Below the pieces are notes generated by a model that was not told the DNA's origin, ran no database searches, and worked only from the letters and a program-made list of their open reading frames with translations. The position numbers and the translations under genes are program-made. DNA of 64,000 bases from Welwitschia mirabilis. Its lineage: Eukaryota > Gnetophyta > Gnetopsida > Welwitschiales. Below are positions 24,001 through 34,559 of this stretch, one piece after another (the first letter of the stretch is position 1; each line of letters starts with the position of its first letter). The stretch spans positions 52,864,592 to 52,928,591 of the forward strand of contig JBOZIK010000001.1 of assembly GCA_051453625.1 (NCBI GenBank). The letters are read 5' to 3'.

Positions 24001-24420
24001 CCGTTATTTCTCCCATTTAAACAATGTCTGGTTAAAATCCCCCATTATAATACAATTCCTCTTCCTAATCTTCTCTCTAAGTTATCCCTAAATTTCATTC
24101 TTCATAGTTACACTTTGCAGTAGATATATGTTAATTACCCACTAGCCTTTCACTGTAATGTTTTAAAACCATTTATTATTTTCTATTCTAATATAGTCTA
24201 TCTCTTTGTTTAATAGCATTACAAGTCCCCTTACCTTTCCACAACTGGGTACCCACTCAATGTTCCACTTCCTACTCTAGGTAGTTACGATGTATCTCCT
24301 CTTGATTATTATCTTATAAATGCACATAATTTTAACTTTATGTCTACCAATGAATTCTTCTAATTCCTTTTTTTTAAGGCATCTTTCATGCCTCTAATAT
24401 TCTAGTTAAGAATATTCATT
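21050..24420 (-). pseudogene. LINE ORF2: endonuclease and reverse transcriptase, decayed
   Basis: Minus-strand landmarks of plant L1-type ORF2 are as follows. The endonuclease start NIRGMKDALKKKELEEF is near 24390. MGDFN lies near 24035, and an RIDRALIS motif near 23855 is followed by the DHRSI segment. In the RT, RQGDPLS (in broken frames) and FIIVLDVMQD lie near 22560-22500. The catalytic box reads FIDDFIIF near 22450, where the family has F-A-D-D. A zf-RVT-like segment containing HLFWDYPFATDIW is at about 21270. Many stops and frameshifts are present, so it is inactive. Confidence 0.85.
21565..21577. repeat. Poly(C) tract, 13 bases
   Basis: This is an uninterrupted C homopolymer inside the LINE ORF2 remnant. 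It is expected to be length-variable. Confidence 0.95.
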
Positions 24421-24608
24421 TATTCTTCTTTTTGGGGCCTTTGCTTGACATATCTATTAGAGTCCTCTCGTGCCTGTTTGCAATGTTTTTATTCACTTCC
24501 TTCATTGCTCTCATCCTAATGGGAGGTCTTCCCATCTTTTTGATTATTGTTGCTTCTTTTGCACTCTCATAATTAGAGTTTGAATCTAACTCATCTAAAT
24601 CACTGCTT

Positions 24609-24626
24609 GAGAGAGAGAGAGAGAGA
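24609..24626. repeat. (GA)9 microsatellite
   Basis: This is a perfect GA dinucleotide run between the ORF1 and ORF2 remnants of the LINE. Confidence 0.95.
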
Positions 24627-24739
24627 TATAAAAGTTATTCACTAGTTTTTACCCCTGTTATGTTTGATTCAGTTCCTTGCCCTTTCCATCCATTCCCACT
24701 AGATCATCATTGTGTTGGTGTTGTGGCTTCTCATTTTAG

Positions 24740-25650
24740 ATCCCCTCTATTTTGAGCTGAAAATTGTCTTACTCTTTCTGACAATTGTTTGAAACACTTC
24801 ATTCTTTTTATCTCTACACTCACTCTCAATGTGCTTAAACTTCTTGCAGATTTAGAAATGCTTTATTTCATACGTCTTCCCTAGGTAGCCTTTCTTACCA
24901 CATTTAGTATAAGTATTCTCCCTACACGATAGATATAACCTCTTCAAATGGCCTATTATAAAGCACAACAAACAAGGGGGGAGTATGTTCTCACACTCCG
25001 CCTCTATTGTGTCTGTTCCAAATCTATGTAATATTTTAAATTTTCTCAGGTTTTGTGTCATCTCGATGATAATCCAAGTGAAGAAAAAGATTAGCATTGA
25101 TCTCAATCTACTACTCATGACTAGATCTAGTTTTATCACCTATCTTCACTTTTATGCTAAGTCTTGAATGAATTTTTGATTTTAGAGGTTTAGACTTACC
25201 CCTCTCAGTTTTACCTAGATTAGTAGCTTTTGGAACACTTTACCAAAATCTTGTCCAGGTTGTCACCAACCCAATGTTAACCCTCTTGCGCTAAAAAACT
25301 AAGGGCCCCTTATCATGACTATGTTTACATCCTCCTTAGATTTAAATTTTAAGAGCATTAAACCCTCTGTAAAAATAATAATCTGAACAGACCCTATTTT
25401 GGTATATTTCACTACTACCCATCTTGTTATGGCCTCTAAGCTAGGTCTCACTCTCATCGATACAAAACATCAAACTAGGATGAATTTAAAACATTCTTTA
25501 GATGTTATAGCATGCTCTCGCATAGTCATAATCTTTGAAATTCCATCTTCTTCGAAAAATTTCATAATAGGAGGTTCCATAGCCATACCTAGATCTGTTA
25601 ACTTGGTGCCTTTTTTGCCTCTTGCCTTATTTAAATTGGCTTAGATCTGT
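24740..25650 (-). pseudogene. LINE ORF1 (gag-like, zinc-knuckle protein), decayed
   Basis: The minus strand from about 25520 reads WVVVKYTKIGSVQIIIFTEG and LLKFKSKEDVNIVMIRGP, typical of the DUF4283-like N-terminal domain of plant LINE ORF1. A series of zinc knuckles follows at about 25000-24800: CLLCFIIGHLKRL, then CGKKGYLGKTY (His and Cys both changed to Tyr), then CKKFKHIESEC. ORF1 binds element RNA. Several stops are present, and the translation start is not identifiable. Confidence 0.75.
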
Positions 25651-25829
25651 TTCTAGTGCCACCATAGCGCCTGCGCCTCTATCTCAAAACAAGTCTCAAA
25701 ATAGTCTACTTTCACTAAGCTTGACTCTTTTTCTACTAGGCACTTACTTGGGAAAAACCACCACTTTAAGAAGTGTGTAGACCCATCCTGTCCAGCACTT
25801 CCACCCTACTCATGAATTAGTACTCTCTA

Positions 25830-26569
25830 GTATGCTCGGGTGCACCCTTGTGCGTGGACTGACTCACCCACCTAGGAAACCATAAATCTTAGATTACTTA
25901 AAGTTCTCCACTTTCATTCCCATTTCCCTCATCCAATTGATGCATCTTAGAAGCTCAAAGCATTTCGAAATTACCTGCCTTATCAAAACAATAATATTTT
26001 TTATGTATCCCTTTTGTTAAGGTTTACCTAATGGTAGAAGGCTTCTCCATATGGGATTTACAATTGTTACTTACCCTTGTCACAATAATTAAGATAATGT
26101 TTTATGTTGCTTTGTTGAGTACTCTATTGCTCAAAATGCTTGGACATGCCCTTTCAAGGATTGCATCTAAACTAGAAGCATATTCTTGTTGAATATTTAC
26201 CAAATCTTCTAGGACCTTATTTATTTCTTTGAAAGCATTTCTAGTCTTGCATCCTTCACACAATTTGGAAATATTGATGAAAACATGGTTTTCAAAGAAC
26301 TAGTAATTCAATTTTTTCAGAGTTAAGACTATTATTTTGCAAAGTATTACTTTTCAAACACTTAGGTATAAAAATTTCAACTAGAGGTTGATTGTCTCCT
26401 CTAGCTATTAGAGCGTTGTCAGAGGGAATTGTTTAGCTCCTCAGAATCATTATTCCATAGCATATCGTTTTTGTTCAAATCTCTATGCTAGCCCTTCCCT
26501 AGTATATAATCAATAGAAAAAGCAAAGACTATAAGAGGAATAATCACTTGAGGATCATTTACTAAAGGA
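25830..26569. other. Spacer between LINE and gypsy element
   Basis: AT-rich sequence with no gene or repeat that I can support. Confidence 0.4.
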
Positions 26570-27295
26570 TGCTTAAACTTCTAATGCAGAAGCATCCTTA
26601 GAAAATAAAAATAAAGGGTGTGTTTTAGTTATAGATCAATATTTAAGGTTTTAGCATGCTTCTGTGGAAAATAAAATCCACCATGTGTAATTGCCATTAA
26701 AGCACTTTGTGTAATCACATTGTAGGTACCATGTGTAGTTAGCATAGAAGGAATCTTGGTGAGTGGAATATGTTATGTATAGAAAAAGATAAAGGTATAA
26801 GGAATACACTGTGCTTAGATACTATTTTAGGTGAAATGTGTAAGAGGCTAATATTAATAGGATTCTTTCATGATAAGGATTCCTCTTAGAGTTTTATATA
26901 TAAGAGGGTGTGAGAAGATGGAGGACATGCTAGAGCTAAGAAGAAAGAAGTGAGGGATCTTAGAGTTGGATTTTGATAGAAGCTTTTATCAAGGAAATTG
27001 AAGAGATAGTTCTGGGTGTAAGATCATGGCTCACTTGTATTCTCTTTTGAAGGCTACCAATCATCAAAGTGGTAAAGCTTGGGTGAGGCCTTAGAGGCCA
27101 CTATTGAGAAGAGCACTTAGAAGCTATATTCGAGTTTGATTTCTATTTGTAAGATTCTGTTTATGTATATTAATAAAAAGAGATAACTTCATTTCCTCTA
27201 ATACCCTATTTATTGCATTTTTTTTAGTATGTTTTCTTCCACATTGAAAAAATAATCCTAAAAGTGTTCTTGGCTTTTACATTATCTTTGCATCA
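26570..27295 (+). repeat. Gypsy 5' LTR
   Basis: It aligns along its length with 31102-31772. Shared phrases include CATCCTTA.AAAATAAAAATAAAG, AAGGTATAAGGAATACACT, GGCCACTATT.AGAAGAGCA and TATTTATT. It starts TG and ends CATCA. The copies differ by many substitutions and indels, indicating an old insertion. Confidence 0.85.
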
Positions 27296-27297
27296 TT

Positions 27298-27309
27298 TAA
27301 TATCAAAGC
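27298..27309 (+). other. Primer binding site (tRNA-iMet type), gypsy
   Basis: TAATATCAAAGC differs from the canonical TGGTATCAGAGC at three positions, all G-to-A. It lies two bases after the 5' LTR end. Confidence 0.75.
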
Positions 27310-27779
27310 AAGCTTTAGTTTTGTGTGGAGTTGATTTTGGATTTGATTTTAAGATGCAGTGAAAGAAGACAATAGTTTTCACCTGCAAAAGTGTCTTATG
27401 AGGTAAGAAGTAGTGATAGAAGATATCCTACATGTAACGCAAGAGATGGGAACGAGGACAAGTATGGACTATACCCTCAAACTTTTGAAATCAATTCGAG
27501 AGGAAGAGTACAAAGAAGAATACTTTGTGATGGAAAAGCCACCAAAAGAGAATGTTATGCATAAGCTCAAAGTGAAGAGGAGGAGAAGTTTCTCTTTACA
27601 AAAGCCCTAGTGAAGCTAGGATAGAAGGACCTAATAAGTATAACATCATTCGAAGGAGGTTTGAAAGCATGAAAGCTTCAAGACTGAATGCAACACATAT
27701 AACAATACTTTGAGATGAAGAACATAGATGTAGAAAAGAAGGTAAAGATTGCTTCAACTCACTTGTGAGGAGTTGTAGC

Positions 27780-28335
27780 CTATTGGTGGAAGCATGTTCA
27801 GAAGGGTCATCAACATCAAAACATTTTAACTTCTTGAAGCTACATGGAGGAGATTTTCCAAGAGAAGTTCATGCCACTTTCACATAGGAAAGAGATAATA
27901 AGAAAGATGCAAACACTTTGGCAAGGAGAAAAGTCTATGACTAAGTATATAAAGGAGATCCATGTACTTGCCATATAAGAGAGGCATTTTCACTTTGGTA
28001 ACCAGACATGTTACTAGTTTAAGATTTGTTATTCAAGATGAAATTGCTATTGTTACTCCTAGAAAAATAAAGGAAGTATATCATATGGTGCTGCAAGTAG
28101 AAGAGAAGTTGTAGTAAAGCAACAATTCCAATAGAGGAAGTGTTTAAATGAAAAGAATAGTAAAAAGAGGTCATCCATAAAGACAAAGGACAAACCAAGA
28201 ATGGCAAAACAAAGGCAAACAAGACACCATAGGCAAAGGGGGTACTCACTGGGGAAAAGCTCGAGGAGGTAATTTTTTGATTATTTGCTATAAATGTTAT
28301 AAGCTGGGATACAAGTTATATGAGTTTCCATTAAT
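27780..28335 (+). pseudogene. Gypsy gag remnant
   Basis: Near 27785 the frame reads WWKHVQKGHQHQN, then YMEEIFQEKFMPLSHRKEI and LWQGEKSMTKYIKEI, the usual order of the Retrotrans_gag capsid domain. The zinc knuckle at 28286-28330 reads CYKCYKLGYKLYEFP: the first two Cys are kept, while the expected His and last Cys are Tyr and Phe. Stops and frameshifts occur between these blocks. Confidence 0.75.
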
Positions 28336-28544
28336 CAAGGAGGCTAAGCACACTAATGCTGTCTTTGAACATGGTAAGACAAGCAAAGAGTCTGAAAAGA
28401 AGGAATTACAAAATATTTCTAAAGAGAAAGGAGAAAATATGATTATTAGAAGAACTCTCATGCAAAATGTATTGTTAAGGAGCTAGCACAATGGAGACAA
28501 CTCTTTAGAACTAAATGTAAGTGTAAAGATAATGTATGCAACAT

Positions 28545-30860
28545 AGGTTTATTAATGCAAGCAATGATAACTTGATTTCTAGTGAGGTGGTGGAAAAGTT
28601 AAATTTAAAGCCCATGTTACATTTAGCACCCTACCCATTCTCTTGGTTATAAATGCAATGTCATGTTATAGTTATAAAGCAATGCTTGATCAACTTTAAA
28701 ATTAATAACTTTTATGATGAAGTTCATTGTGATGTTATTCCTATAGATGCTTGCCATTTATTATTACGTGGACTATGGAAATATGATACTAAGTGCATGT
28801 ATAATGGGGAGATTAATAATTGTATTATAATTGATAAGAATGAAAAGAGATTTGAATTGTTACTAGATTCAAAGGAGATTTTAGAGTATAAGATATGTGT
28901 ATGCTTCTTGAGAAGGAAGGAGGTAATAAATGAAATAAAACAAGAAGGCTATGATATGGCAATGGTATTGAAGGTATGTTTAGAACAACAATTGAAGGAG
29001 TGTCCAATGAATGTAAAAATTGTGTTAAAATCATTTATAGATATTTTTGTTAAAGACTTACCTTTTCGTTTAATACTTTTTAGGAGCATAAATCATCAAA
29101 TAGATGTAGTTTCTGGTGCTTTACTTCTAGATAAAACACCTTTAAAATGGCATTGCATGAAAGAGAGGAGATAAGAAAATAGGTACAGGAGTTTCTAGAG
29201 AAATGATTGATCAAGGAAAGTTTATCACCATGTCCTATTCTAGTAGTATTTACTCCAAAGTAGGATAGAAAGGAGTTGTGCATGTGTGTTGATTCAAGAG
29301 CCATTAGGTATCACTTTTCTATGCCTTGCATGGATGTTATTTTGGATTATTTGACGGGATCCTCTATTTTTAGCAAGATAGGTTTAAAGAGTGAATACCA
29401 TTAGATTCATATCTAAGAAGGAAATGAGTAGAACATAGCCTTTGATACCTCAGATAGGATGTACAACTGGCTGATGATGCTGTTTGGATTGGTGAATGCT
29501 TGAAGGACATTCATAAGGTTAATGAAAGAGGTATTGAATCCTTTCCTTAGAAAGTTTGTTATTGGTTTTTTGGATGATATTTTTGTATTTAGCAAGAATA
29601 TTGAGGATCATAGAGAACAATTAAGAATATTTCTTTAAAGGTTAAAAGAAAAGCAATTGATGATAAATGGCAGGAAATGTACTTTGCCCAACCAGAGTTA
29701 GTGTTCATTAGGATAGTCATTTCTAAAGGTGGAATCAAGATGCATTTAGACTTTAAGAAGATAGATAGCTTGCTTTACAAGGATGATAGATTGTGTATTC
29801 TAAAGAATCAATAGGGCAAAACATCTTGCAAGAAAAGCATTATGGAAACATGGCTAGACATTGGGGGTTAGATAAAACCTATGTATTTTCAAAGAGTCAT
29901 ACCATTGGCCTAACATGTATAGGGATGTGCAAGGGATGGTGCGGAGTTGCCTTACATGTCAAAGAGAAAAGGAAGGATTCATGATGTAGAAGTGTATTTG
30001 GCATTATGATTTTCAAAAAAACCATGATAAGACCAGAGTATGAATTTCATCTTTTAAAAGTGGAAATGATTCCATCATGGTAGGGGTGGATAGAATTAGC
30101 AAGATGATACATTTTGTTCCTTCTACTAAGATGAGTAATTCTTCACATGTTACTACATTATTCTTTGAAGAGATTATGCATCTCCATGGATTGCTAAAGA
30201 TAATAGTTTCAAAAAGAACTAGAAAATTTATCTATCATTTTTAGAGGAGCTTGTGGTGCATGATGAATACTCAGTTATAATATTCTTTATCATATCATTC
30301 ACAAATAGATGAACAAACAAAAGTGATAAATGAACATTATAAGCTTGCTAACATGTCTTTGTGAGGTAAGTCAAGTAGGTGGGAAGATTACTTACTGCAT
30401 GTAGAGTTTTATTATAATAATTCAATGAATAGAAGTACAAGAAGGTTACCATTTGAAGTGGTATATAGATATCGCCCGAGGATGCCATATATGTTGCATG
30501 ATTTTCTAAAACCTTTAGCTATGATAGAGGACTATGCAAGGAAAATTATAGAACTCCATGAGTATGTGACAAGCTTTAGGTGAATTAAACTCTAAGGCTG
30601 AGGATGTACCAAACATACATAGAAGACATATGGAGTTTGAGAAAGGTAACTAAGTGATGGCATGCCCATAGAAGGAAATATTGCTCACAAGAACATATAA
30701 CAAGCTCAAAATTTAAAAGATTGATCTATATAGAATTGTGAATAAAATTTCATCAAATGCATACCAATTGGATCTTTCAAAGAATGTGGGTATTTCACAT
30801 CTATTCAATGTTGTAAACTTAGTGAAGTACCATAGATAACCTACAGAGGATGAAGCTTAT
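28545..30860 (+). pseudogene. Gypsy pol remnant: protease, RT, integrase
   Basis: The protease active-site region near 28550 reads FINASNDN, where aspartic proteases have D-x-G, so it is dead. The downstream retropepsin fold is visible (DVIPIDACHLLLRG near 28730). The RT begins near 29085 (INHQIDVVSGA). The first catalytic Asp is lost (SKIGLKSEYH near 29380, normally KIDL), while a FLDD box remains near 29570. Integrase blocks include a YHSQIDEQTKVINEH-like stretch near 30295, RWEDYLLHVEFYYNNS near 30380 and a C-terminal NAYQLDLSKNV near 30760. RNase H is missing or unrecognisable. The longest open piece is 28653-29174 (173 codons). Confidence 0.85.
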
Positions 30861-31101
30861 ATCACATAGCTACAAATATAAAATAAAGGAAAGCAGAAGA
30901 TAGATGAGAGATCACCAAATCCCAAAGATGTGAAAAGAAGACACAAAGGGAGGTGTATAAGGAATACTAATCTAATTACTAAGAGATAACTTGAAGGATG
31001 TAATTTAGATCTTAAAGTAGAAATACCTTAGAATCAATTGTAGAAGTCTAGTAAAGGAGAAATCCCTTTCCTTTGATATCTCACTTTCAAGCAAGAAAGG
31101 A

Positions 31102-31772
31102 TGATACAAGACCATCCTTACAAAATAAAAATAAAGAGTGTGTTTGTGGAAAATAACATTTACCATGTGTAATTACCATAAAGGCATCATGTGTAATTGT
31201 CATCTAGGAACCATGTATAATTAGCGTTAAAGGAATCTTGATGAGCGAAATATGTTATGATTACAGAAAGTCAAAGGTATAAGGAATACACTATTTTTAG
31301 ATATCATTTTTAGTGAAAGGTATCGAAGGCTTATTTTAGCAGGATTGTTTTATGATAAGAATTTCTCTTGAAGTCTAAGAAATAAGAGGATGTAAGAAGA
31401 TGAAGTGTATGTTGGACTTGAGAAGGAAGAAATGAGATATCTTAGAGTTAGAGCTTAAGAGGAGCTCTTGTTAGGAAACTTGAGGCGAAAGTCCTAGGCA
31501 TATGATTGTTCTCTTTCAAAAGCAATCAAAGCTTAAACTGGTAAAGCCTGTATGAGGGTTTGGAGGCCACTATTAAGAAGAGCATGTGGAAGTTATACAA
31601 GAGTTTAATTTTTATTTGTAAGATTGTGATTCTATATTATTAATAGAAAGAGATAATTCCATTTCCTTCAATACTCTATTTATTACATAGTTTCTTTAGT
31701 ATTTTTTGTTCCTCACTAGAAACACAATCCCCAAAGTGTTCTTTGGATTTTTGTTATGTTAGCTCTACATCA
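31102..31772 (+). repeat. Gypsy 3' LTR
   Basis: This is the partner of 26570-27295. It starts TGATACAAG after the purine tract CAAGAAAGGA and ends CTACATCA. Confidence 0.85.
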
Positions 31773-33177
31773 ATTTCTTTATTTTAATTTCTAGCACATC
31801 TCTCTTTTTTGAGAATTTTCTTTTTCTTATTTCAAATACTTTCTCTTTGGTATGATGATATATTATCTTGTGATAGACAATCATTTTTTTTAATTGTACT
31901 ATCTTTATAACTTNNNNNNNNNNNNNNNNNNNNNNNNNNNNNNNNNNNNNNNNNNNNNNNNNNNNNNNNNNNNNNNNNNNNNNNNNNNNNNNNNNNNNNN
32001 NNNNNNNNNNNNNNNNNNNNNNNNNNNNNNNNNNNNNNNNNNNNNNNNNNNNNNNNNNNNNNNNNNNNNNNNNNNNNNNNNNNNNNNNNNNNNNNNNNNN
32101 NNNNNNNNNNNNNNNNNNNNNNNNNNNNNNNNNNNNNNNNNNNNNNNNNNNNNNNNNNNNNNNNNNNNNNNNNNNNNNNNNNNNNNNNNNNNNNNNNNNN
32201 NNNNNNNNNNNNNNNNNNNNNNNNNNNNNNNNNNNNNNNNNNNNNNNNNNNNNNNNNNNNNNNNNNNNNNNNNNNNNNNNNNNNNNNNNNNNNNNNNNNN
32301 NNNNNNNNNNNNNNNNNNNNNNNNNNNNNNNNNNNNNNNNNNNNNNNNNNNNNNNNNNNNNNNNNNNNNNNNNNNNNNNNNNNNNNNNNNNNNNNNNNNN
32401 NNNNNNNNNNNNNNNNNNNNNNNNNNNNNNNNNNNNNNNNNNNNNNNNNNNNNNNNNNNNNNNNNNNNNNNNNNNNNNNNNNNNNNNNNNNNNNNNNNNN
32501 NNNNNNNNNNNTTTTTAATTGCACTATCTTTATAGCTTTATCAAAAGCTTTTTAATCTTGAACTTGCTTTGTGTTTTGTATGCTTTTAAACATTAACATT
32601 AGATTACTAGTTGGGATTTGACACTCTTCCAACTAAATATCATCTGAAAACCATCCATAATGATTGCCATCATAATTAAAAGTTTAGCATGATTACCATA
32701 GGATTATTAGTTTAAATAAATACTATGTTTTTCTTTTCTATCTTTAACATCTATCCTTAAAATTAAAACCATTTAGCTTTAAATATTTTTCTTTTTAATT
32801 TTTCTAGAGGTTTTTGTAAACCACACTGCTTATCTAGGCTACTAGTTGGCTTGTTTGTAAGAGCCATTATTCCCCTATTACCCTAGAGACTAGCCACCAA
32901 ATATCCAAGTGCTACTTATGATTTACATCTAAGAGGTTGAACCTTGTAGATGATGCTTTTTTAATACATCAATAAAACCATAAGCCATTCCACACACTAC
33001 TAGATTAAAACTTGAAACATTAAGACTATGAAGATGGATTAAACAAATTATGTTATGTGTTAGGTTACAAATCTATAAATAATAGAAATAATATACTAAG
33101 TTTTGTCGAAAAGGTAAACATATTTAGTATGAATTTTTTAATCTATAATATTTATTGTGATAATAAGCTAAAAAGAT
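31773..33177. other. AT-rich spacer with a 598-N gap
   Basis: The gap is 31914-32511. The roughly 30 bases on each side (31883-31913 and 32512-32541) are near-identical copies. I see no gene. Confidence 0.6.
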
Positions 33178-33360
33178 GGATGTTAAACTTGAAACTTGTA
33201 GTGATCATACCTCCCCTTAGAAGTAAAATTACACTGATTGTCCAAATGAGGGATTTAATTATTCAAAAGCACTTATAGTATGTGAAGTAAGGCATCCAAA
33301 ACTTCAAACCAAGAACTTTTTAAATGGAAGAGAAGTGTCCCTCCTATTAGACTACCATCC
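33178..33360 (-). mobile_element. SINE-like element, copy 2
   Basis: The minus-strand tail reads GAGGTATGATCACTACAAGT and ends in AACATCC. A B-box-like CTTGGTTTGAAG is complementary to 33302-33313. It shares tail and layout with the copies at 18134, 33858 and 34224. Confidence 0.55.
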
Positions 33361-33857
33361 TCTTAGCATTATAAGTAAAAGGTGCTTTCATAAGGAAATA
33401 ATATTTCTAGTCCTCGTTATTGTCAATTTTATAGTTGTATTTTTTATAATTATGGGAAACACATTCTCTTAAATATCTAAAAAATACTAATGATAAATAA
33501 ATACAAGATGCAATTTGACATTGTTAATTTATGTTCTAGAATCATCTTCTAATTTTTGATTTTTTATCATCTTTATCAAATAAAAAACACAGATAATGTA
33601 ATATTCGACATAAAGAACCAATGAACCATTAATTAATCTTAATTGTAATGCTTCTTTATAAATACATCATCGTCAATATGTAACTCATAGTAAACAAGAT
33701 ATGAAGAATGAATTTATGAAGAAGAATTAAGGTGAGAAAGATATTCTCATTGAAGAATAGAAGAAATCATAAGAAGCTTGAAATAAATATAAAACAATTC
33801 ATATTGAGATCATAACATATAAAAAGTAAAAAAGAAAACTATAAAATGCTACTCTAA

Positions 33858-34036
33858 GGGGATGCTAAACTTGAAACTATTAGTGAACATACCTTTCTTT
33901 GGAAGTACAACCATCATACTAGCCTAAATGAATGATTTAATTACATCTGTGACATAATAATATACTAAACTAAGCAAGCCATTTGAAAGTTAAAACCCAT
34001 AACCTCTTGATTAGAGGACAAATGTCCTAGTAATAT
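33858..34036 (-). mobile_element. SINE-like element, copy 3
   Basis: The minus-strand head reads ACTAGGACATTTGTCCTCTA and then GAGGTTATGGGTTTTAAC, resembling a tRNA arm followed by a B box. The tail GGTATGTTCACTAATAGTTT ends in AGCATCCCC. Confidence 0.6.
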
Positions 34037-34223
34037 GGAAGACATCAATTTTTCTAATAATACGATTACCAATGTGGAAAGCATACTCATAATGTTATTA
34101 ACTATTCTAGTTACATTGACACTAGGAGTTTCTTTTAAGAAAAATAAACATAAAAGCATGGATTTTATATATTCAATACTCTAAAATATTAATCTTTTTA
34201 CATTGCTACTGTACATGCCAAAT

Positions 34224-34404
34224 GGGTGGTAATTCAATTAGTGAGACACTCATGGTTCCTTTAAAAGGTTATTGTCTCAAACCTTTGTTTATGCTACTTA
34301 ACATTCTATGAGGCCTTAGGCATAACTAAATCATTCATTTAGAAAATCATGATAGTTGTACTGTTAAGAGGAGGCATAGTCACTACCAGTTTCAAGCTTG
34401 AAAT
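34224..34404 (+). mobile_element. SINE-like element, copy 4 (opposite orientation)
   Basis: The plus-strand head GGTGGTAATTCAATTAGTGA resembles a pol III A box and GGTTATTGTCTCAAACC resembles a B box about 30 bases later. The tail GAGGCATAGTCACTACCAGT is followed by TTCAAGCTTG. It is about 180 bp and inverted relative to copies 2 and 3. Confidence 0.6.
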
Positions 34405-34435
34405 GATCTTGTATTTCTAATACAAATAAATAATA

Positions 34436-34550
34436 TGTATACATAATAGATGCTCTAACCATTAAACTACATAGATTATGATATATCATAGATACCCTAA
34501 CCATCAAACTACTCTAACCATCAAACTACATCAATTATGATATATCATAG
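34436..34550 (-). repeat. Tandem repeats of an A-box-like motif
   Basis: On the minus strand the phrase TAGTTT(A/G)ATGGTTAG occurs three times within about 90 bases, interleaved with the palindrome ATGATATATCAT twice. The phrase resembles the 5' arm and A box of tRNAs, but no tRNA fold can be completed. Confidence 0.65.
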
Positions 34551-34559
34551 AGGGGTTTT

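Larger units (their letters stand above)
19510..25820 (-). mobile_element. Decayed LINE (non-LTR retrotransposon) with unusual 3' extension
   Basis: Read on the minus strand, the order is a gag-like ORF1 with zinc knuckles (from about 25650), endonuclease (24415-23640), reverse transcriptase (about 23300-22300), a zf-RVT-like C-terminal region (21420-21230), an open region of unknown function (21000-20505) and a J-domain remnant (20051-19873). A T-run at about 19510-19521 on the plus strand could be the poly(A) tail. Both ends are estimates. Stops and frameshifts occur throughout. Whether the last 1.1-1.5 kb belongs to the LINE is uncertain; see the separate entries. Confidence 0.75.
26570..31772 (+). 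mobile_element. Ty3/gypsy LTR retrotransposon with both LTRs, decayed
   Basis: The order is 5' LTR 26570-27295, primer binding site 27298-27309, gag, protease, RT, integrase, purine tract near 31092-31100, and 3' LTR 31102-31772. The domain order (integrase after RT) marks Ty3/gypsy. Reading frames are broken by many stops and an RNase H domain is not evident. No matching target-site duplication was found, so the outer ends may be off by a few bases. Confidence 0.88.

Noticed and set aside
24985-25167. Plus-strand ORF at 24985 (60 codons)
   Set aside because: It is opposite the LINE ORF1 zinc knuckles on the minus strand and has no features of its own.
27413-27610. Plus-strand ORF of 65 codons at 27413 as a host gene
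   Set aside because: It lies between the gypsy PBS and gag, is Lys/Glu-rich without motifs, and is best explained as decayed gag leader or N-terminus.
34436-34480. Functional tRNA gene
   Set aside because: Only an A-box-like 5' arm is present. No acceptor pairing, anticodon arm or canonical B box at the right distance could be found.
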